A stretch of DNA of 64,000 nt, taken from Flavobacterium luteolum. GTDB lineage: Bacteria; Bacteroidota; Bacteroidia; Flavobacteriales; Flavobacteriaceae. Made by a program: the position numbers and the translations under genes. Positions 33,376 through 42,101 of the stretch are shown one piece after another (position 1 is the stretch's first letter; every line of letters starts with the position of its first letter). The stretch is from the NCBI RefSeq assembly GCF_027111275.1, contig NZ_CP114286.1, positions 2,914,001 through 2,978,000 on the forward strand. The letters are read 5' to 3'. The notes beneath the pieces were generated by a model, which was given only the letters and a program-made list of their open reading frames with translations, ran no database searches and had not been told where the DNA came from.

Positions 33376-34656
33376 ATGAAAACAACAGAAGACAGAATTC
33401 AGGAATTGATTAACGATTGGATTACGAACCCGAGATGGAAAGGAGTTGAGCGTCCTTATACTGCGAGTGAAGTAGTAACACTTCAGGGGTCTTATAAAAT
33501 TGAGCATTCTATTGCCAAAATGGGTGCAGAGAAATTATGGAGAAAGTTAAAAAGTCAGGATTATGTTGCGGGTTTGGGAGCGTTAACTGGAAATCAGGCG
33601 ATTCAGGAAGTTGATGCGGGTTTAGAAGCAATTTACTTAAGCGGATGGCAGGTTGCTGCTGATGCAAACCTGGCGGGAGAAATGTATCCTGACCAATCGC
33701 TTTATCCAGTAAACAGCGTTCCGATGGTGGTAAAAAAGATCAATAACGCTTTATTGCGAGCTGATCAGATTCAGACTGTAAATAATATTGAAGATAGAAA
33801 AGATTATTTAGTTCCAATTGTGGCTGATGCAGAAGCTGGTTTTGGTGGAAACCTAAATGCTTTCGAATTAATGAAATCCATGATTGAAGCCGGAGCTTCT
33901 GGAGTGCATTTTGAAGACCAATTGAGTTCTGCTAAAAAGTGCGGACATCTGGGCGGAAAAGTTCTGGTGCCAACTCAGGAAGCTATTAACAAGCTAATTG
34001 CAGCACGTCTGGCTTCAGATGTTATGGGCGTTTCAACTTTGATTGTTGCGAGAACAGATGCAGAAGCAGCAAATTTATTAACGAGCGACGCAGACCCAAG
34101 AGACAGGAAATTTTTAACCGGAGAAAAAACGGCAGAAGGTTTCTTCTATGTAAAAAACGGAATCGAGCAAGGAATTGCAAGAGGCTTGAGCTACGCACCT
34201 TACGCCGATTTAATCTGGATGGAAACCAGTAATCCGGATTTGGAATTTGCGAGAAAGTTTGCAACAGCAATGAAAAAAGAATTTCCAGACAAAATGCTGG
34301 CTTACAATTGTTCGCCTTCTTTTAACTGGGCAGCAAAATTAACGGTTGCTGAAATGGAAACATTTAGAGAAGATTTGGCTGCAATGGGTTATAAATTCCA
34401 GTTTATTACTTTGGCAGGATTCCATGCTTTGAACACTAGTATGTTTGAATTGTCAAGAGCGTATAAAGAACGCGGAATGGCTGGATATTCTGAACTTCAG
34501 GAACGTGAATTCGCATTACAAAAAAACGGATTCAGAGCTGTAAAACATCAAGCTTTTGTAGGGACTTCTTATTTTGATGCCGTTCAAAATACGGTAATGT
34601 TAGGAAAATCAGCAATAACCGCAATGGAACATTCTACAGAGGTTGAGCAATTTTAA
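33376..34656 (+). CDS. aceA: Isocitrate lyase
   Basis: 426 residues, bacterial short form. Cleaves isocitrate to succinate and glyoxylate for growth on acetate or fatty acids. Catalytic Cys189 in the [12 protein letters not shown] signature, upstream [10 protein letters not shown] (150-158), and [12 protein letters not shown] later. It is downstream of aceB and both are probably controlled by the divergent ScfR-type regulator. A terminator follows 9 bases after the stop. Confidence 0.97.
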   Translation: MKTTEDRIQELINDWITNPRWKGVERPYTASEVVTLQGSYKIEHSIAKMGAEKLWRKLKSQDYVAGLGALTGNQAIQEVDAGLEAIYLSGWQVAADANLAGEMYPDQSLYPVNSVPMVVKKINNALLRADQIQTVNNIEDRKDYLVPIVADAEAGFGGNLNAFELMKSMIEAGASGVHFEDQLSSAKKCGHLGGKVLVPTQEAINKLIAARLASDVMGVSTLIVARTDAEAANLLTSDADPRDRKFLTGEKTAEGFFYVKNGIEQGIARGLSYAPYADLIWMETSNPDLEFARKFATAMKKEFPDKMLAYNCSPSFNWAAKLTVAEMETFREDLAAMGYKFQFITLAGFHALNTSMFELSRAYKERGMAGYSELQEREFALQKNGFRAVKHQAFVGTSYFDAVQNTVMLGKSAITAMEHSTEVEQF

Positions 34657-34665
34657 TTCAAAAGA

Positions 34666-34692
34666 AAAGCCAGTTCAATGAACTGGCTTTTT
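34666..34692 (+). terminator. Terminator after aceA
   Basis: Stem AAAAGCCAGTT (34666-34676) with AACTGGCTTTT (34681-34691) and further T's. It abuts the inverted repeat downstream. Confidence 0.85.
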
Positions 34693-34693
34693 T

Positions 34694-34848
34694 ATAGCCA
34701 CAGATTGCACAGATTAAAGGGATTTTTTTTCGCCACGAATTACACAAATTTTCACGAATTTCATTTCAATTTAATTTGTGAAAATTTGTGTAATTCGTGG
34801 CAACATTTTTTTAATCCTTTTAATCTGTGAAATCTGTGGCTAAACCTT
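34694..34848. repeat. Nested inverted repeat, GCCACAGATT/GCCACGAATT type
   Basis: Outer arms TAGCCACAGATT (34695-34706) with AATCTGTGGCTA (34831-34842); inner perfect 24-bp stem (34732-34755 with 34778-34801) of the GCCACGAATTACAC type. It fills the gap between convergent aceA and the Crp-like gene. Same family as 26665-26794, with the order of inner and outer motifs swapped. Confidence 0.9.
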
Positions 34849-35424
34849 TTATTTCTTCAAAAGCCTAGCTTTCATTTTGCTGAAGAATTCGGGTGTTACA
34901 CCAATGAAAGAAGCGATTTGTTTTTGAGGAACTTTGTGAACCAATGTTCCATATTTCTTAGTGAATTTGTCGAAACGTTCTTCTGCAGGTAAACTCAAAT
35001 TATCCATTAATCGCTGTTGATTCGCAACTAAAGAGTTTTCAATTAAAATCCTGAAAAAGCGTTCCAGTTTTGGAATTTCAAGATACAATTGTTCCTGATT
35101 TTCTTTAGATAAAGAAACAACTTCAGCTTCTTCTAAAACTTCTATGAAAAGCTGTCCGGGTTTCTGCGAAAAATAACTGTACATGTCACTCATCCACCAG
35201 CCTTCGCAGGCAAAAGAAAGTACGTGTTCTACAATATTATCGTTGATGTTGAAACTTCTTAAAATACCTGAATTTACGAAATAGGAATGTTTGCAGACTT
35301 CGCCAGCATTTAATAAAACAGTTTTGGCTTTATAAGTTTTGGTTTCTAGTTTGGATAAAAAAAGTGCCTGTTCTTCTGGTGTCAGAGAAACGTGTTTGGC
35401 AATATTTTCGAGAATTAATGCCAT
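34849..35424 (-). CDS. Crp/Fnr family transcriptional regulator
   Basis: 191 residues. N-terminal cyclic-nucleotide-like domain (KTVLLNAGEVCKHSYFVNSGILRSF) and a C-terminal winged helix-turn-helix (VPQKQIASFIGVTPEFFSKMKARLLKK). This short type, common in Bacteroidota, lacks the usual phosphate-binding RxAS motif, so cAMP is not the obvious effector. It overlaps the upstream DUF6370 gene by one base, and with purT forms an apparent operon. Confidence 0.9.
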   Translation of the reverse strand: MALILENIAKHVSLTPEEQALFLSKLETKTYKAKTVLLNAGEVCKHSYFVNSGILRSFNINDNIVEHVLSFACEGWWMSDMYSYFSQKPGQLFIEVLEEAEVVSLSKENQEQLYLEIPKLERFFRILIENSLVANQQRLMDNLSLPAEERFDKFTKKYGTLVHKVPQKQIASFIGVTPEFFSKMKARLLKK

Positions 35425-35744
35425 TATTTTTTATCGTCGATTAAAGTAAATGAAGTCGCTTTGAATCTGTCTCCTTTAATTTCTCCTGTAACTAAAGCTT
35501 TGCTTATTGCATTACAAAACCCTTTTTCAGCGTGAGCGTCTCCATGATCATGAATTGTCGTTCCGTCAACGAAATAAGATTTTCCATCAATACGAACTGC
35601 TAAATCACAGCTTTTGCCTTTCATTCCGAATTGACATTCTCCGCATGAAGCCTCAACAACTGTTGGTTTGTTAAATTTCTTCTTGTCCTGTGCCTGCATT
35701 ACGATTCCAATAAAAAGGAAAGTCGCTAATAATATATTTTTCAT
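35424..35744 (-). CDS. DUF6370 family exported protein
   Basis: 106 residues with a signal peptide (1-18, ending MQAQ). Conserved core EASCGECQFGMKGKSCDLAVRIDGKSYFVDG followed by HDHGDAHAEKGFCNAI: four Cys and several His could bind metal. Family role is unknown. It starts 2 bases after purT and overlaps the crp-like gene by one base, so it is translated from the same message. Confidence 0.8.
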   Translation of the reverse strand: MKNILLATFLFIGIVMQAQDKKKFNKPTVVEASCGECQFGMKGKSCDLAVRIDGKSYFVDGTTIHDHGDAHAEKGFCNAISKALVTGEIKGDRFKATSFTLIDDKK

Positions 35745-35746
35745 AG

Positions 35747-36907
35747 TTAAGAATTTACAGTTATTAATTTCGCTGTTTCTTTTGCGCGTTCAGTTACTTC
35801 GTTAATTGGAGTTGAAAGTGAATCGTGGCTTAAAACAACTCCCATTCTTCGGTAAGGTCTAGAAGTTGGTTTTCCGAAAATTCTGAAATCGGTTTTAGGT
35901 AAAGCGGCTACTTTTTCAATTCCGGTAAAAGTTGGATTCGTTGAATCTTCTGATGCTAAAATTACAGCGCTTGCTCCAGCTTTTTCTAAAGTAATTTCGA
36001 AAATAGGAAGACTTAAAATCGCTCTTAAATGCAATTCAAATTCATTAAAATTCTGAGTTCCGGCCAAAGTTACCATTCCTGTATCATGCGGACGCGGAGA
36101 AAGTTCAGAGAAATAAACGCCTTCTTTGGTTAAGAAAAATTCAACGCCAAAAAGTCCGGCACCGCCAAGCGCTTCCGTAATTTTTTCAGCCATATCCTGA
36201 GCTTCATACAAATCTTTTTCTGAAACTAAAGCGGGTTGCCAGCTTTCCTGATAATCACCTCTTTCTTGTCTATGACCAATTGGAGCGCAGAATAAAGTCG
36301 GGTTATTATTTTGAGTAATCGTTAAAAGCGTAATTTCTGAATCAAAATTTACAAAAGCCTCTACAATAACTTCAATAACATCGCCACGCGAACCTGCAAC
36401 AGCATATTGCCAAGCTTTTTCGATATCGCTTTCTGTTTTAATAGTCGATTGCCCTTTTCCAGACGAAGACATTAAAGGTTTTACAACACAAGGAATTCCA
36501 ACTTCCTGAACGGCTTTTTGTAGTTCTTCCGCTGAAGTTGCGTATTCATATTTCGCTGTTCTCAAACCAAGTTCTTTTGCTGCTAAATCACGAATGGCTT
36601 TACGATTCATGGTAAAGTTTGCCGCTTTCGCTGAAGGAACAACTGTGATTCCTTGCTTTTCGTAATCGTAAAAACGTTCGGTACGAATGGCTTCTATTTC
36701 AGGAACTATAAAATCGGGTTGGTGTTTGGCTACGATTCGGTCAAGGGCCTCGCCGTCAAGCATGTTGATGACTTCAAATCCGTGCGCAACCTGCATGGCT
36801 GGTGCGTTTTCGTAACTGTCAACTGCAATTATGGTTTGTCCAATTCGTTGTGCTGCAATGACAAATTCTTTGCCTAATTCGCCTGAACCTAGGAGTAGTA
36901 TTTTCAT
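35747..36907 (-). CDS. purT: Formate-dependent phosphoribosylglycinamide formyltransferase
   Basis: 386 residues, ATP-grasp enzyme that formylates GAR using formate in purine synthesis. N-terminal domain [43 protein letters not shown]-grasp [20 protein letters not shown], metal-site [25 protein letters not shown], and the C-terminal [13 protein letters not shown]. It is first in the purT-DUF6370-crp operon. Confidence 0.95.
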   Translation of the reverse strand: MKILLLGSGELGKEFVIAAQRIGQTIIAVDSYENAPAMQVAHGFEVINMLDGEALDRIVAKHQPDFIVPEIEAIRTERFYDYEKQGITVVPSAKAANFTMNRKAIRDLAAKELGLRTAKYEYATSAEELQKAVQEVGIPCVVKPLMSSSGKGQSTIKTESDIEKAWQYAVAGSRGDVIEVIVEAFVNFDSEITLLTITQNNNPTLFCAPIGHRQERGDYQESWQPALVSEKDLYEAQDMAEKITEALGGAGLFGVEFFLTKEGVYFSELSPRPHDTGMVTLAGTQNFNEFELHLRAILSLPIFEITLEKAGASAVILASEDSTNPTFTGIEKVAALPKTDFRIFGKPTSRPYRRMGVVLSHDSLSTPINEVTERAKETAKLITVNS

Positions 36908-36957
36908 TTTGGAGTAGTGTATTGTTTGAGTAGTAAAAGTAGGGAAAAAGCTTTTTT

Positions 36958-37050
36958 TAACCGCAAAGTTCGCAAAGAATTACGCAAAGAGTGCTACGTT
37001 TTTGTTTTTAAGTTAAAAAAAGCTCGCAAAGAATTTCTCACGCAGATTTT
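36958..37050. repeat. CGCAAAGAATT family repeat, direct copies
   Basis: Contains ACCGCAAAGTTCGCAAAGAATTACGCAAAGAG and GCTCGCAAAGAATTTCTCACGCAGATT. No coding frame is seen. Member of the same family as 37227-37354 and 54840-54903. Confidence 0.7.
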
Positions 37051-37100
37051 GGAGATTCAGCAGATTTTAATTTAATTATTGGATTAGGTAGCCATATAGT

Positions 37101-37202
37101 TTGTCATTTCGATGAACGAGAAATCTCCACGAGAAGCTCTACAAAGATTGGCTTATTGGAACGGAGTTACTTGCGAAGATTTCTCGTTCCTCGAAATGAC
37201 AA
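37101..37202. repeat. Inverted repeat, GTCATTTCGATGAACGAGAAATCT type
   Basis: Left arm at about 37101-37126 and right arm AGATTTCTCGTTCCTCGAAATGACAA to 37202 are almost perfect complements. Spacer contains a further complement pair (CTCTACAAAG). Same family as 28977-29027 and 29468-29516. Confidence 0.85.
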
Positions 37203-37226
37203 GATTTTGGAAATAATATATTATTT

Positions 37227-37354
37227 AACCGCAAAGTTCACAAGGAATTACTCAAAGAACGCAAGGTTGTATTTTTATATAAAAGAAAAAGGTTCGCAAA
37301 GATTGTTTTAAAATCTTTGCGAACCTTGCGTATTCCTTTGCGTTCTTTGCGGTT
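37227..37354. repeat. Nested inverted repeat, AACCGCAAAG/GGTTCGCAAAGATT type
   Basis: Outer arms AACCGCAAAG (37227-37236) with CTTTGCGGTT (37345-37354); inner perfect 16-bp stem AAGGTTCGCAAAGATT (37289-37304) with AATCTTTGCGAACCTT (37312-37327). It occupies the space between purT promoter side and the U32 gene terminus. With the neighbouring blocks it makes a 470-base gene-free repeat region. Confidence 0.88.
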
Positions 37355-37378
37355 AAAAAACGTTGCGGTTAAACTTTT

Positions 37379-39247
37379 TTAATGAAAATGATCTTCTTCA
37401 ATCTCAAATTCAGCATCTTTTTCCCAGATTTCCATTTCGCAGGGTTTGCAGTTGAATTTTAGTTTGTATTCCAATTCTCCCTGTTTTAAAACCAATGGTT
37501 CTTTTACTTTAACACCTACAATGTCTTTTTGGTGTATCGGACATTTTTTCAATTCGTATTTGATGCAATATTTGGTTGTCATTACACGAGATTTTCCTGG
37601 ATCCCATTGTAATTCGAATGCTTTTTCGATTTCGGTAACACCGTGACGTTCGTAGAATTTACGAGCTGTTTTGTTCGAAACGTTGTACATAAAATCCAAT
37701 TTGGTTTCAGGATACGGATGTGAAGTTTTAACCAATTGGTGTTCTTCGCGAACGTAATTTGCCAAACGAATTTCTGATAACTGATCGAAAACATTTCTTC
37801 TCATTTCATTGATTTTTGAAATAGGAAGGAACCAGTTTTCGGTGAACATTACATTGATTTCATCGGCGCTGTAAGGTGTAAAACCTGTTTTAGCCAATTG
37901 AACTTTGATGTTTTCTTCGATTGATTCGCCAGTTTTCGTTTGTTCTTTTGGATGATCTAATTTTACTGTACTTACGTTTCCGTCTTCATCGGTTGCGATT
38001 AATTCAAAACCGTTTTCGTTTTCGGTAAGTAATAAAGTAGTTCCGATTTTACGGATTGCACTGTCTTCTCTTTCAACAATTTTAATGAAAGCCGCATCGT
38101 TGTTTCTATAAATGAAAGTACCGTCTTTGATTTCTTTTAAAACGTTTGGATATACTTTTCCATTTTCGGCTTTGTTTACGTAGATTCCGTCAGCTTCATT
38201 ATTTTCGTTGATGAAACAAAGTCCGTCACCGTTGTTTAATAATTCCCCGTTTTCAATTTCGTAAGCGTTTCCAACAGTTCTAATTAATTTACCAATATAT
38301 TGTCCTTTTGATTTTGGACTTTCCCAAGAACCAATTGAGCTGTGTCTTTCGTTTACGAAATAATCGGTATAGCCACGGTTGAAAGTTCTGCTCAATGTAG
38401 AATCAAAAGTATACGTACATTTTCCAGAAGAAGCTTTGATGTATTTGTCACTTCCTTCAAGATAACTGTCTAATTTTTGACGCAAATAAGATACGTTGTT
38501 TTTAACATAAGCAACGTCTTTTAATCTTCCTTCAATTTTGAAAGAAACAATTCCAGCTTCAATTAAATTCGGAATCTGATCTGAAACATCTAAATCTTTT
38601 ATCGAAAGCAAGTGACTGTTTCTAATCAAAGTATCTCCGTTTCCGTCGATTAAGTTGTAAGGTAAACGACAGTTTTGAGCGCAAGAACCACGGTTTGCAC
38701 TTCTTTCTCCGTTAGCCACACTCATATAGCAGTTTCCACTAAAAGAAACACATAAAGCTCCAGTTACGAAAAACTCTAGTTCAACATCAGCGTGGTCGTA
38801 TATTGTTTTAATTTGATGCAGGTTTAATTCACGTGCTAAAACAACACGTTTGATTCCTGCATCTTTAAGAAATTTAATTTTATCTGCATCACGATTATTG
38901 GCTTGTGTGCTGGCGTGAAGTACGATAGGAGGCAAGTCCATTTCCATAATCGCCATATCTTGAATAATCAAGGCATCAACACCAATATCGTATAATTCCC
39001 AAATCATGGCACGACACGTTTCTAATTCGTTGTCGTACAAAATGGTATTCATTACCACAAAAACCTGTGCGTTAAATAAGTGGGCGTATTTGACTAGTTC
39101 AGCAACATCTTCAATAGAGTTGTTGGCGTTAGAACGTGCACCAAATTGCGGCGCACCAATATATACAGCATCGGCACCACTATTTATGGCTGCGATTCCT
39201 CCAATTAAATCTCTAGCAGGAGCTAATATTTCGATTTTCTTCTTCAT
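37379..39247 (-). CDS. Peptidase U32 family protein (RlhA/TrhP-like RNA hydroxylation)
   Basis: 622 residues. Starts KIEILAPARDLIGGIAAINSGADAVYIGAP, typical of U32 proteins. The U32 signature with clustered Cys (FFVTGALCVSFSGNCYMSVA, then GSCAQNCRLPYN) lies near residue 160-195, and two further Cys sets are near the C-terminus (KYCIKYELKKCP, FNCKPCEMEIW), suggesting an Fe-S cluster. In E. coli, RlhA hydroxylates 23S rRNA and TrhP tRNA; the length here is closer to RlhA. Protease activity is not expected. Target in this organism is not shown. Confidence 0.88.
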   Translation of the reverse strand: MKKKIEILAPARDLIGGIAAINSGADAVYIGAPQFGARSNANNSIEDVAELVKYAHLFNAQVFVVMNTILYDNELETCRAMIWELYDIGVDALIIQDMAIMEMDLPPIVLHASTQANNRDADKIKFLKDAGIKRVVLARELNLHQIKTIYDHADVELEFFVTGALCVSFSGNCYMSVANGERSANRGSCAQNCRLPYNLIDGNGDTLIRNSHLLSIKDLDVSDQIPNLIEAGIVSFKIEGRLKDVAYVKNNVSYLRQKLDSYLEGSDKYIKASSGKCTYTFDSTLSRTFNRGYTDYFVNERHSSIGSWESPKSKGQYIGKLIRTVGNAYEIENGELLNNGDGLCFINENNEADGIYVNKAENGKVYPNVLKEIKDGTFIYRNNDAAFIKIVEREDSAIRKIGTTLLLTENENGFELIATDEDGNVSTVKLDHPKEQTKTGESIEENIKVQLAKTGFTPYSADEINVMFTENWFLPISKINEMRRNVFDQLSEIRLANYVREEHQLVKTSHPYPETKLDFMYNVSNKTARKFYERHGVTEIEKAFELQWDPGKSRVMTTKYCIKYELKKCPIHQKDIVGVKVKEPLVLKQGELEYKLKFNCKPCEMEIWEKDAEFEIEEDHFH

Positions 39248-39388
39248 TTCTAAAACTTTAGACTTTTGTGGTATTCCCGAAAAAAAGTGTGCAAAGGTCT
39301 AATAAATTATTCGAGTTTGCTAGTGATGAAGCGATTTTTTTGAAATTGTTAACTTAATATGGAATGCTTAAAGAAAAGTTCGTTGTTT

Positions 39389-39856
39389 TTATTCAATAAC
39401 AAATTCATATTCAGATTTAGGAAAAAGTGTTGAGAATTTCAACATTTCATTAAAAGATTCTTTAAATACTGAACCTCTCATTCCTCTATTAATTATTTTT
39501 TCATATGAACTTTCAGAGGTAATTCCTCCCAAATTTATTGAAATATTCAATTTTGACATTCCAGTTAAAATTATTAAGCTGTCTTTAATCACAAAATTTA
39601 AGTAATAAATAGCATTTAGTTTTTCTAAGTTTTTTGGAGATGTTTGTATTGATAAAAAGTCATTGTCTTTTTTCTCAATTTGAAAATCATTTTCCAAGAT
39701 TGTTCTTCCAACCAATGTAAAATTTTCCTCTGCAGATTTATCATTTTTAATTAATATTTTCCAAGTTTTCTTAGGAGGGTTATCAATAGAATTATTTTGA
39801 CTAAAAGAGATTTGAGTTATAAATAAAAATACAATTGCTAAATTTTTTACAGTCAT
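39389..39856 (-). CDS. Exported hypothetical protein, 155 residues
   Basis: Signal peptide 1-19 (ending ISFSQ). The mature chain has KTWKILIKNDKSAEENFTLVGRTILENDFQIEKKDNDFLSIQTSP, alternating beta-like stretches, and a C-terminal region MRGSVFKESFNEMLKFSTLFPKSEYEF. It recalls small Bacteroidota lipocalin- or DUF4468-like proteins, but I cannot assign a family. Separated from neighbours by 130-150 bases each side, so probably alone. Confidence 0.6.
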   Translation of the reverse strand: MTVKNLAIVFLFITQISFSQNNSIDNPPKKTWKILIKNDKSAEENFTLVGRTILENDFQIEKKDNDFLSIQTSPKNLEKLNAIYYLNFVIKDSLIILTGMSKLNISINLGGITSESSYEKIINRGMRGSVFKESFNEMLKFSTLFPKSEYEFVIE

Positions 39857-39951
39857 TAAGATTTGTTTTTCTTTAAATTAAAAGAAATAAGATTTTTAAG
39901 TTAGGGATTGATTGTAACGCTAATGTAAGATTTGTTTTCTATTTATATAAA

Positions 39952-39992
39952 AAAAAACCGCCCAATCCGAAGACTGAGCAGTTTTCAAAAAA
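39952..39992 (-). terminator. Terminator after the PA2169-like gene
   Basis: Imperfect stem: AAAACTGCTCAG on the minus strand pairs with TGGGCGGTTTT; T-run follows on that strand. Confidence 0.65.
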
Positions 39993-40005
39993 AAGCATGA
40001 ATCGT

Positions 40006-40461
40006 TTAGCTTGCTTTCATTTTAATTTGCGATAAAGTATTTTGAATGCTATTTAATTGTTTAGAAACAATGTAAATCTGATCGTGTTCTAAATTATTTT
40101 CTTCGAGTGCTTTTTTGTATTTTTCAATTGCAGCTTCTTCACCTGTAATACAAGCATTTATAATGGCTTCGGTGCCACCTCCTGTAAATGCAGATTTAAT
40201 ATCGATCCATACGCGGTGTAAAGCTCCAAGTGGGCCTCCACCTGAATTGTGTGTTGATTTTCCCAGTTTATTGATTTGGTCCTGTAGTTCTACAATAAAT
40301 AAGGCTCTTTCGCGGGCATATTCCAAGAAATCAGTTTTCATTGCTGGATTTTCTACATGTTCTGCAGCATCTGTATATCCTAGTTTTCCATCCTCAAGAA
40401 TTGAAATTAATCCTTCTAAAGTTTTAACGGTTTCCTGTGTAGTTTCATCTGTATGTATCAT
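40006..40461 (-). CDS. PA2169 family four-helix-bundle (DUF2383) protein
   Basis: 151 residues, no signal peptide. Long amphipathic helices, e.g. TQETVKTLEGLISILEDGKLGYTDAAEHV and FLEYARERALFIVELQDQINKLG, with Glu residues placed as in ferritin-like helices (FTGGGTEAIINACITGEEAAIEKYKKAL). Family members are stress-related and of unclear function; ferritin-type metal binding is only suggested by Glu spacing. Probably cytoplasmic. Confidence 0.82.
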   Translation of the reverse strand: MIHTDETTQETVKTLEGLISILEDGKLGYTDAAEHVENPAMKTDFLEYARERALFIVELQDQINKLGKSTHNSGGGPLGALHRVWIDIKSAFTGGGTEAIINACITGEEAAIEKYKKALEENNLEHDQIYIVSKQLNSIQNTLSQIKMKAS

Positions 40462-40654
40462 GATTATAGCTTTTAAATTAATACATTACAAAGTTGACGA
40501 TTTATAAAGAGTTATGTTTTACAGGATTACATTTGAGGTTTTATAATATTGTAGAATGGGAATTTTGAAACTGTTTTTTTGTTCGCCACGAATTTCACCA
40601 ATTTTAAATGCTCAAAAATTTAGTTTTGAAAATGATATTTCTTGTATGCTGTTT

Positions 40655-40742
40655 GCGTGAGGGATAGAAGTGGAAAGCCCGCAGCCTGACGAAGGAAGTG
40701 CGAGGACTTGTAACGGATAGCCCGACCCGAAGGGACACGCCC
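40655..40742. repeat. GC-rich structured element (GCGTG...CACGC)
   Basis: An 88-base block of about 60% GC in a genome near one third GC: GTGAGGGATAGAAGTGG, AAAGCCCGCAGCCTGACG, GACTTGTAACGGATAGCCCG and ACCCGAAGGGACACGCCC. The ends GCGTG/CACGC pair. The motif is familiar as a recurrent intergenic element in Flavobacterium genomes; I have no copy number here. It could be a repeat or a structured RNA; strand is not assigned. The rest of 40462-40831 is AT-rich with a short GCCACGAATT fragment near 40583 and no gene. Confidence 0.6.
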
Positions 40743-40831
40743 AAAAAAAACTCATAAAAAAAACAGCTTAAAGTATAAAAGTGATGAAACTTTTGAACCT
40801 TAAGCCGTTTTTAATAAAACTTAGAATATTG

Positions 40832-42022
40832 TTATGCAGTCAAAGCTTCTTTGATTCTGCGTAATGCTTCTTTTAAAATATCGTTGCTCGTTGCATAAGA
40901 GAAACGAATACAGTTTGGATTTCCGAACGCGTCTCCAGTTACTGTTGCAACGTTTGCCTCAGCTAAAAGATACATCGAAACATCGTTTGCGTCTTTAATT
41001 TCGTGTCCTTTTAATGTTTTTCCGAAGAAAGAAGAAACGTCTGGGAACACATAAAATGCACCTTCTGGAACGTTAATTTTTACTCCTGGAATTTCTTTTA
41101 ATAATCCAACTACTAAATCTCTGCGACCGTGGAAAGCTTCAACCATGTGGTTTAAAACGCTTGGATCAGCATCTACTGCAGTGATTGTAGCGCGTTGAGC
41201 TACAGAATTTGCACCAGAAGTTACTTGTCCTTGAATTTTTGTACACGCTTTTGCGATGAATTCAGGTGCTCCAATATAACCAATTCTGTATCCTGTCATT
41301 GCAAATGCTTTTGCAACTCCGTTTACAGTGATTGTTCTATCTAACATTCCAGGGATAGATCCGATGCTACAGAAAGTTCCTGAGAAATTGATGTGCTCAT
41401 AAATTTCGTCTGAAACTACATAGATATTTGGGTGTTTTTCTAAAACTTTTGCCAATGCTGTTAATTCTTCTCTGCTATAAACAGAACCTGAAGGATTACA
41501 AGGAGAAGAGAACCACATCATTTTTGTTTTTGGTGTAATTGCTGCTTCTAATTGCTCTGGAGTCATTTTGAAATCGGTTTCAACAGAAGTTGGAACTTCA
41601 ACAGGAACTCCGCCAGAAAGTTTTACGATTTCGAAGTAAGAAACCCAGTAAGGTGCTGGTAAAATAACTTCGTCACCATCGTTTAACATTACTTGTGCAA
41701 TGTTGTATAAAGATTGTTTTGCACCTGTAGAAACTACAATTTGAGTTGGTTTATAATCTAATCCGTTGTCTCTTTTGAATTTTCTGCAAATTGCTTCTCT
41801 CAATTCAAGGTAACCTTCTACTGGAGAATAAGTGCTATAATTTTCGTTTACTGCTTTTATTACTGCTTCTTTAATAAAGTCTGGTGTGTTGAAATCTGGT
41901 TCACCTAAACTTAAGCTGATAATGTCTTTTCCTTGTGCTTTTAATTCTCTTGCCAAAGCGGCCATTGCTAATGTCTGCGAAGTCGCAAGATTGTTGATTC
42001 TGTCCGAAAGAATATGATTCAT
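40832..42022 (-). CDS. aspC: Pyridoxal-phosphate aminotransferase, aspartate aminotransferase type
   Basis: 396 residues, class I aminotransferase of the Ib (AspAT from Thermus/Bacillus) type. Starts with ISLSLGEPDFNTPDFIKEAV, the cofactor binding WFSSPCNPSGSVYSREEL (170-187), and Schiff-base Lys238 in NGVAKAFAMTGYRIGYIG, plus the C-terminal IRFSYATSNDILKEA. It interconverts aspartate and oxaloacetate, linking amino acids to the TCA cycle. Related enzymes use prephenate or other substrates. Lies 79 bases downstream of the desaturase on the same strand. Confidence 0.92.
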   Translation of the reverse strand: MNHILSDRINNLATSQTLAMAALARELKAQGKDIISLSLGEPDFNTPDFIKEAVIKAVNENYSTYSPVEGYLELREAICRKFKRDNGLDYKPTQIVVSTGAKQSLYNIAQVMLNDGDEVILPAPYWVSYFEIVKLSGGVPVEVPTSVETDFKMTPEQLEAAITPKTKMMWFSSPCNPSGSVYSREELTALAKVLEKHPNIYVVSDEIYEHINFSGTFCSIGSIPGMLDRTITVNGVAKAFAMTGYRIGYIGAPEFIAKACTKIQGQVTSGANSVAQRATITAVDADPSVLNHMVEAFHGRRDLVVGLLKEIPGVKINVPEGAFYVFPDVSSFFGKTLKGHEIKDANDVSMYLLAEANVATVTGDAFGNPNCIRFSYATSNDILKEALRRIKEALTA

Positions 42023-42101
42023 TATAAAATTTTTGAATGTCCTTAATTTGCTGCGCCTGTTAAGGAAGGTTAATTATTAATAGATTTTTTTTTTTTAGTT
42101 A

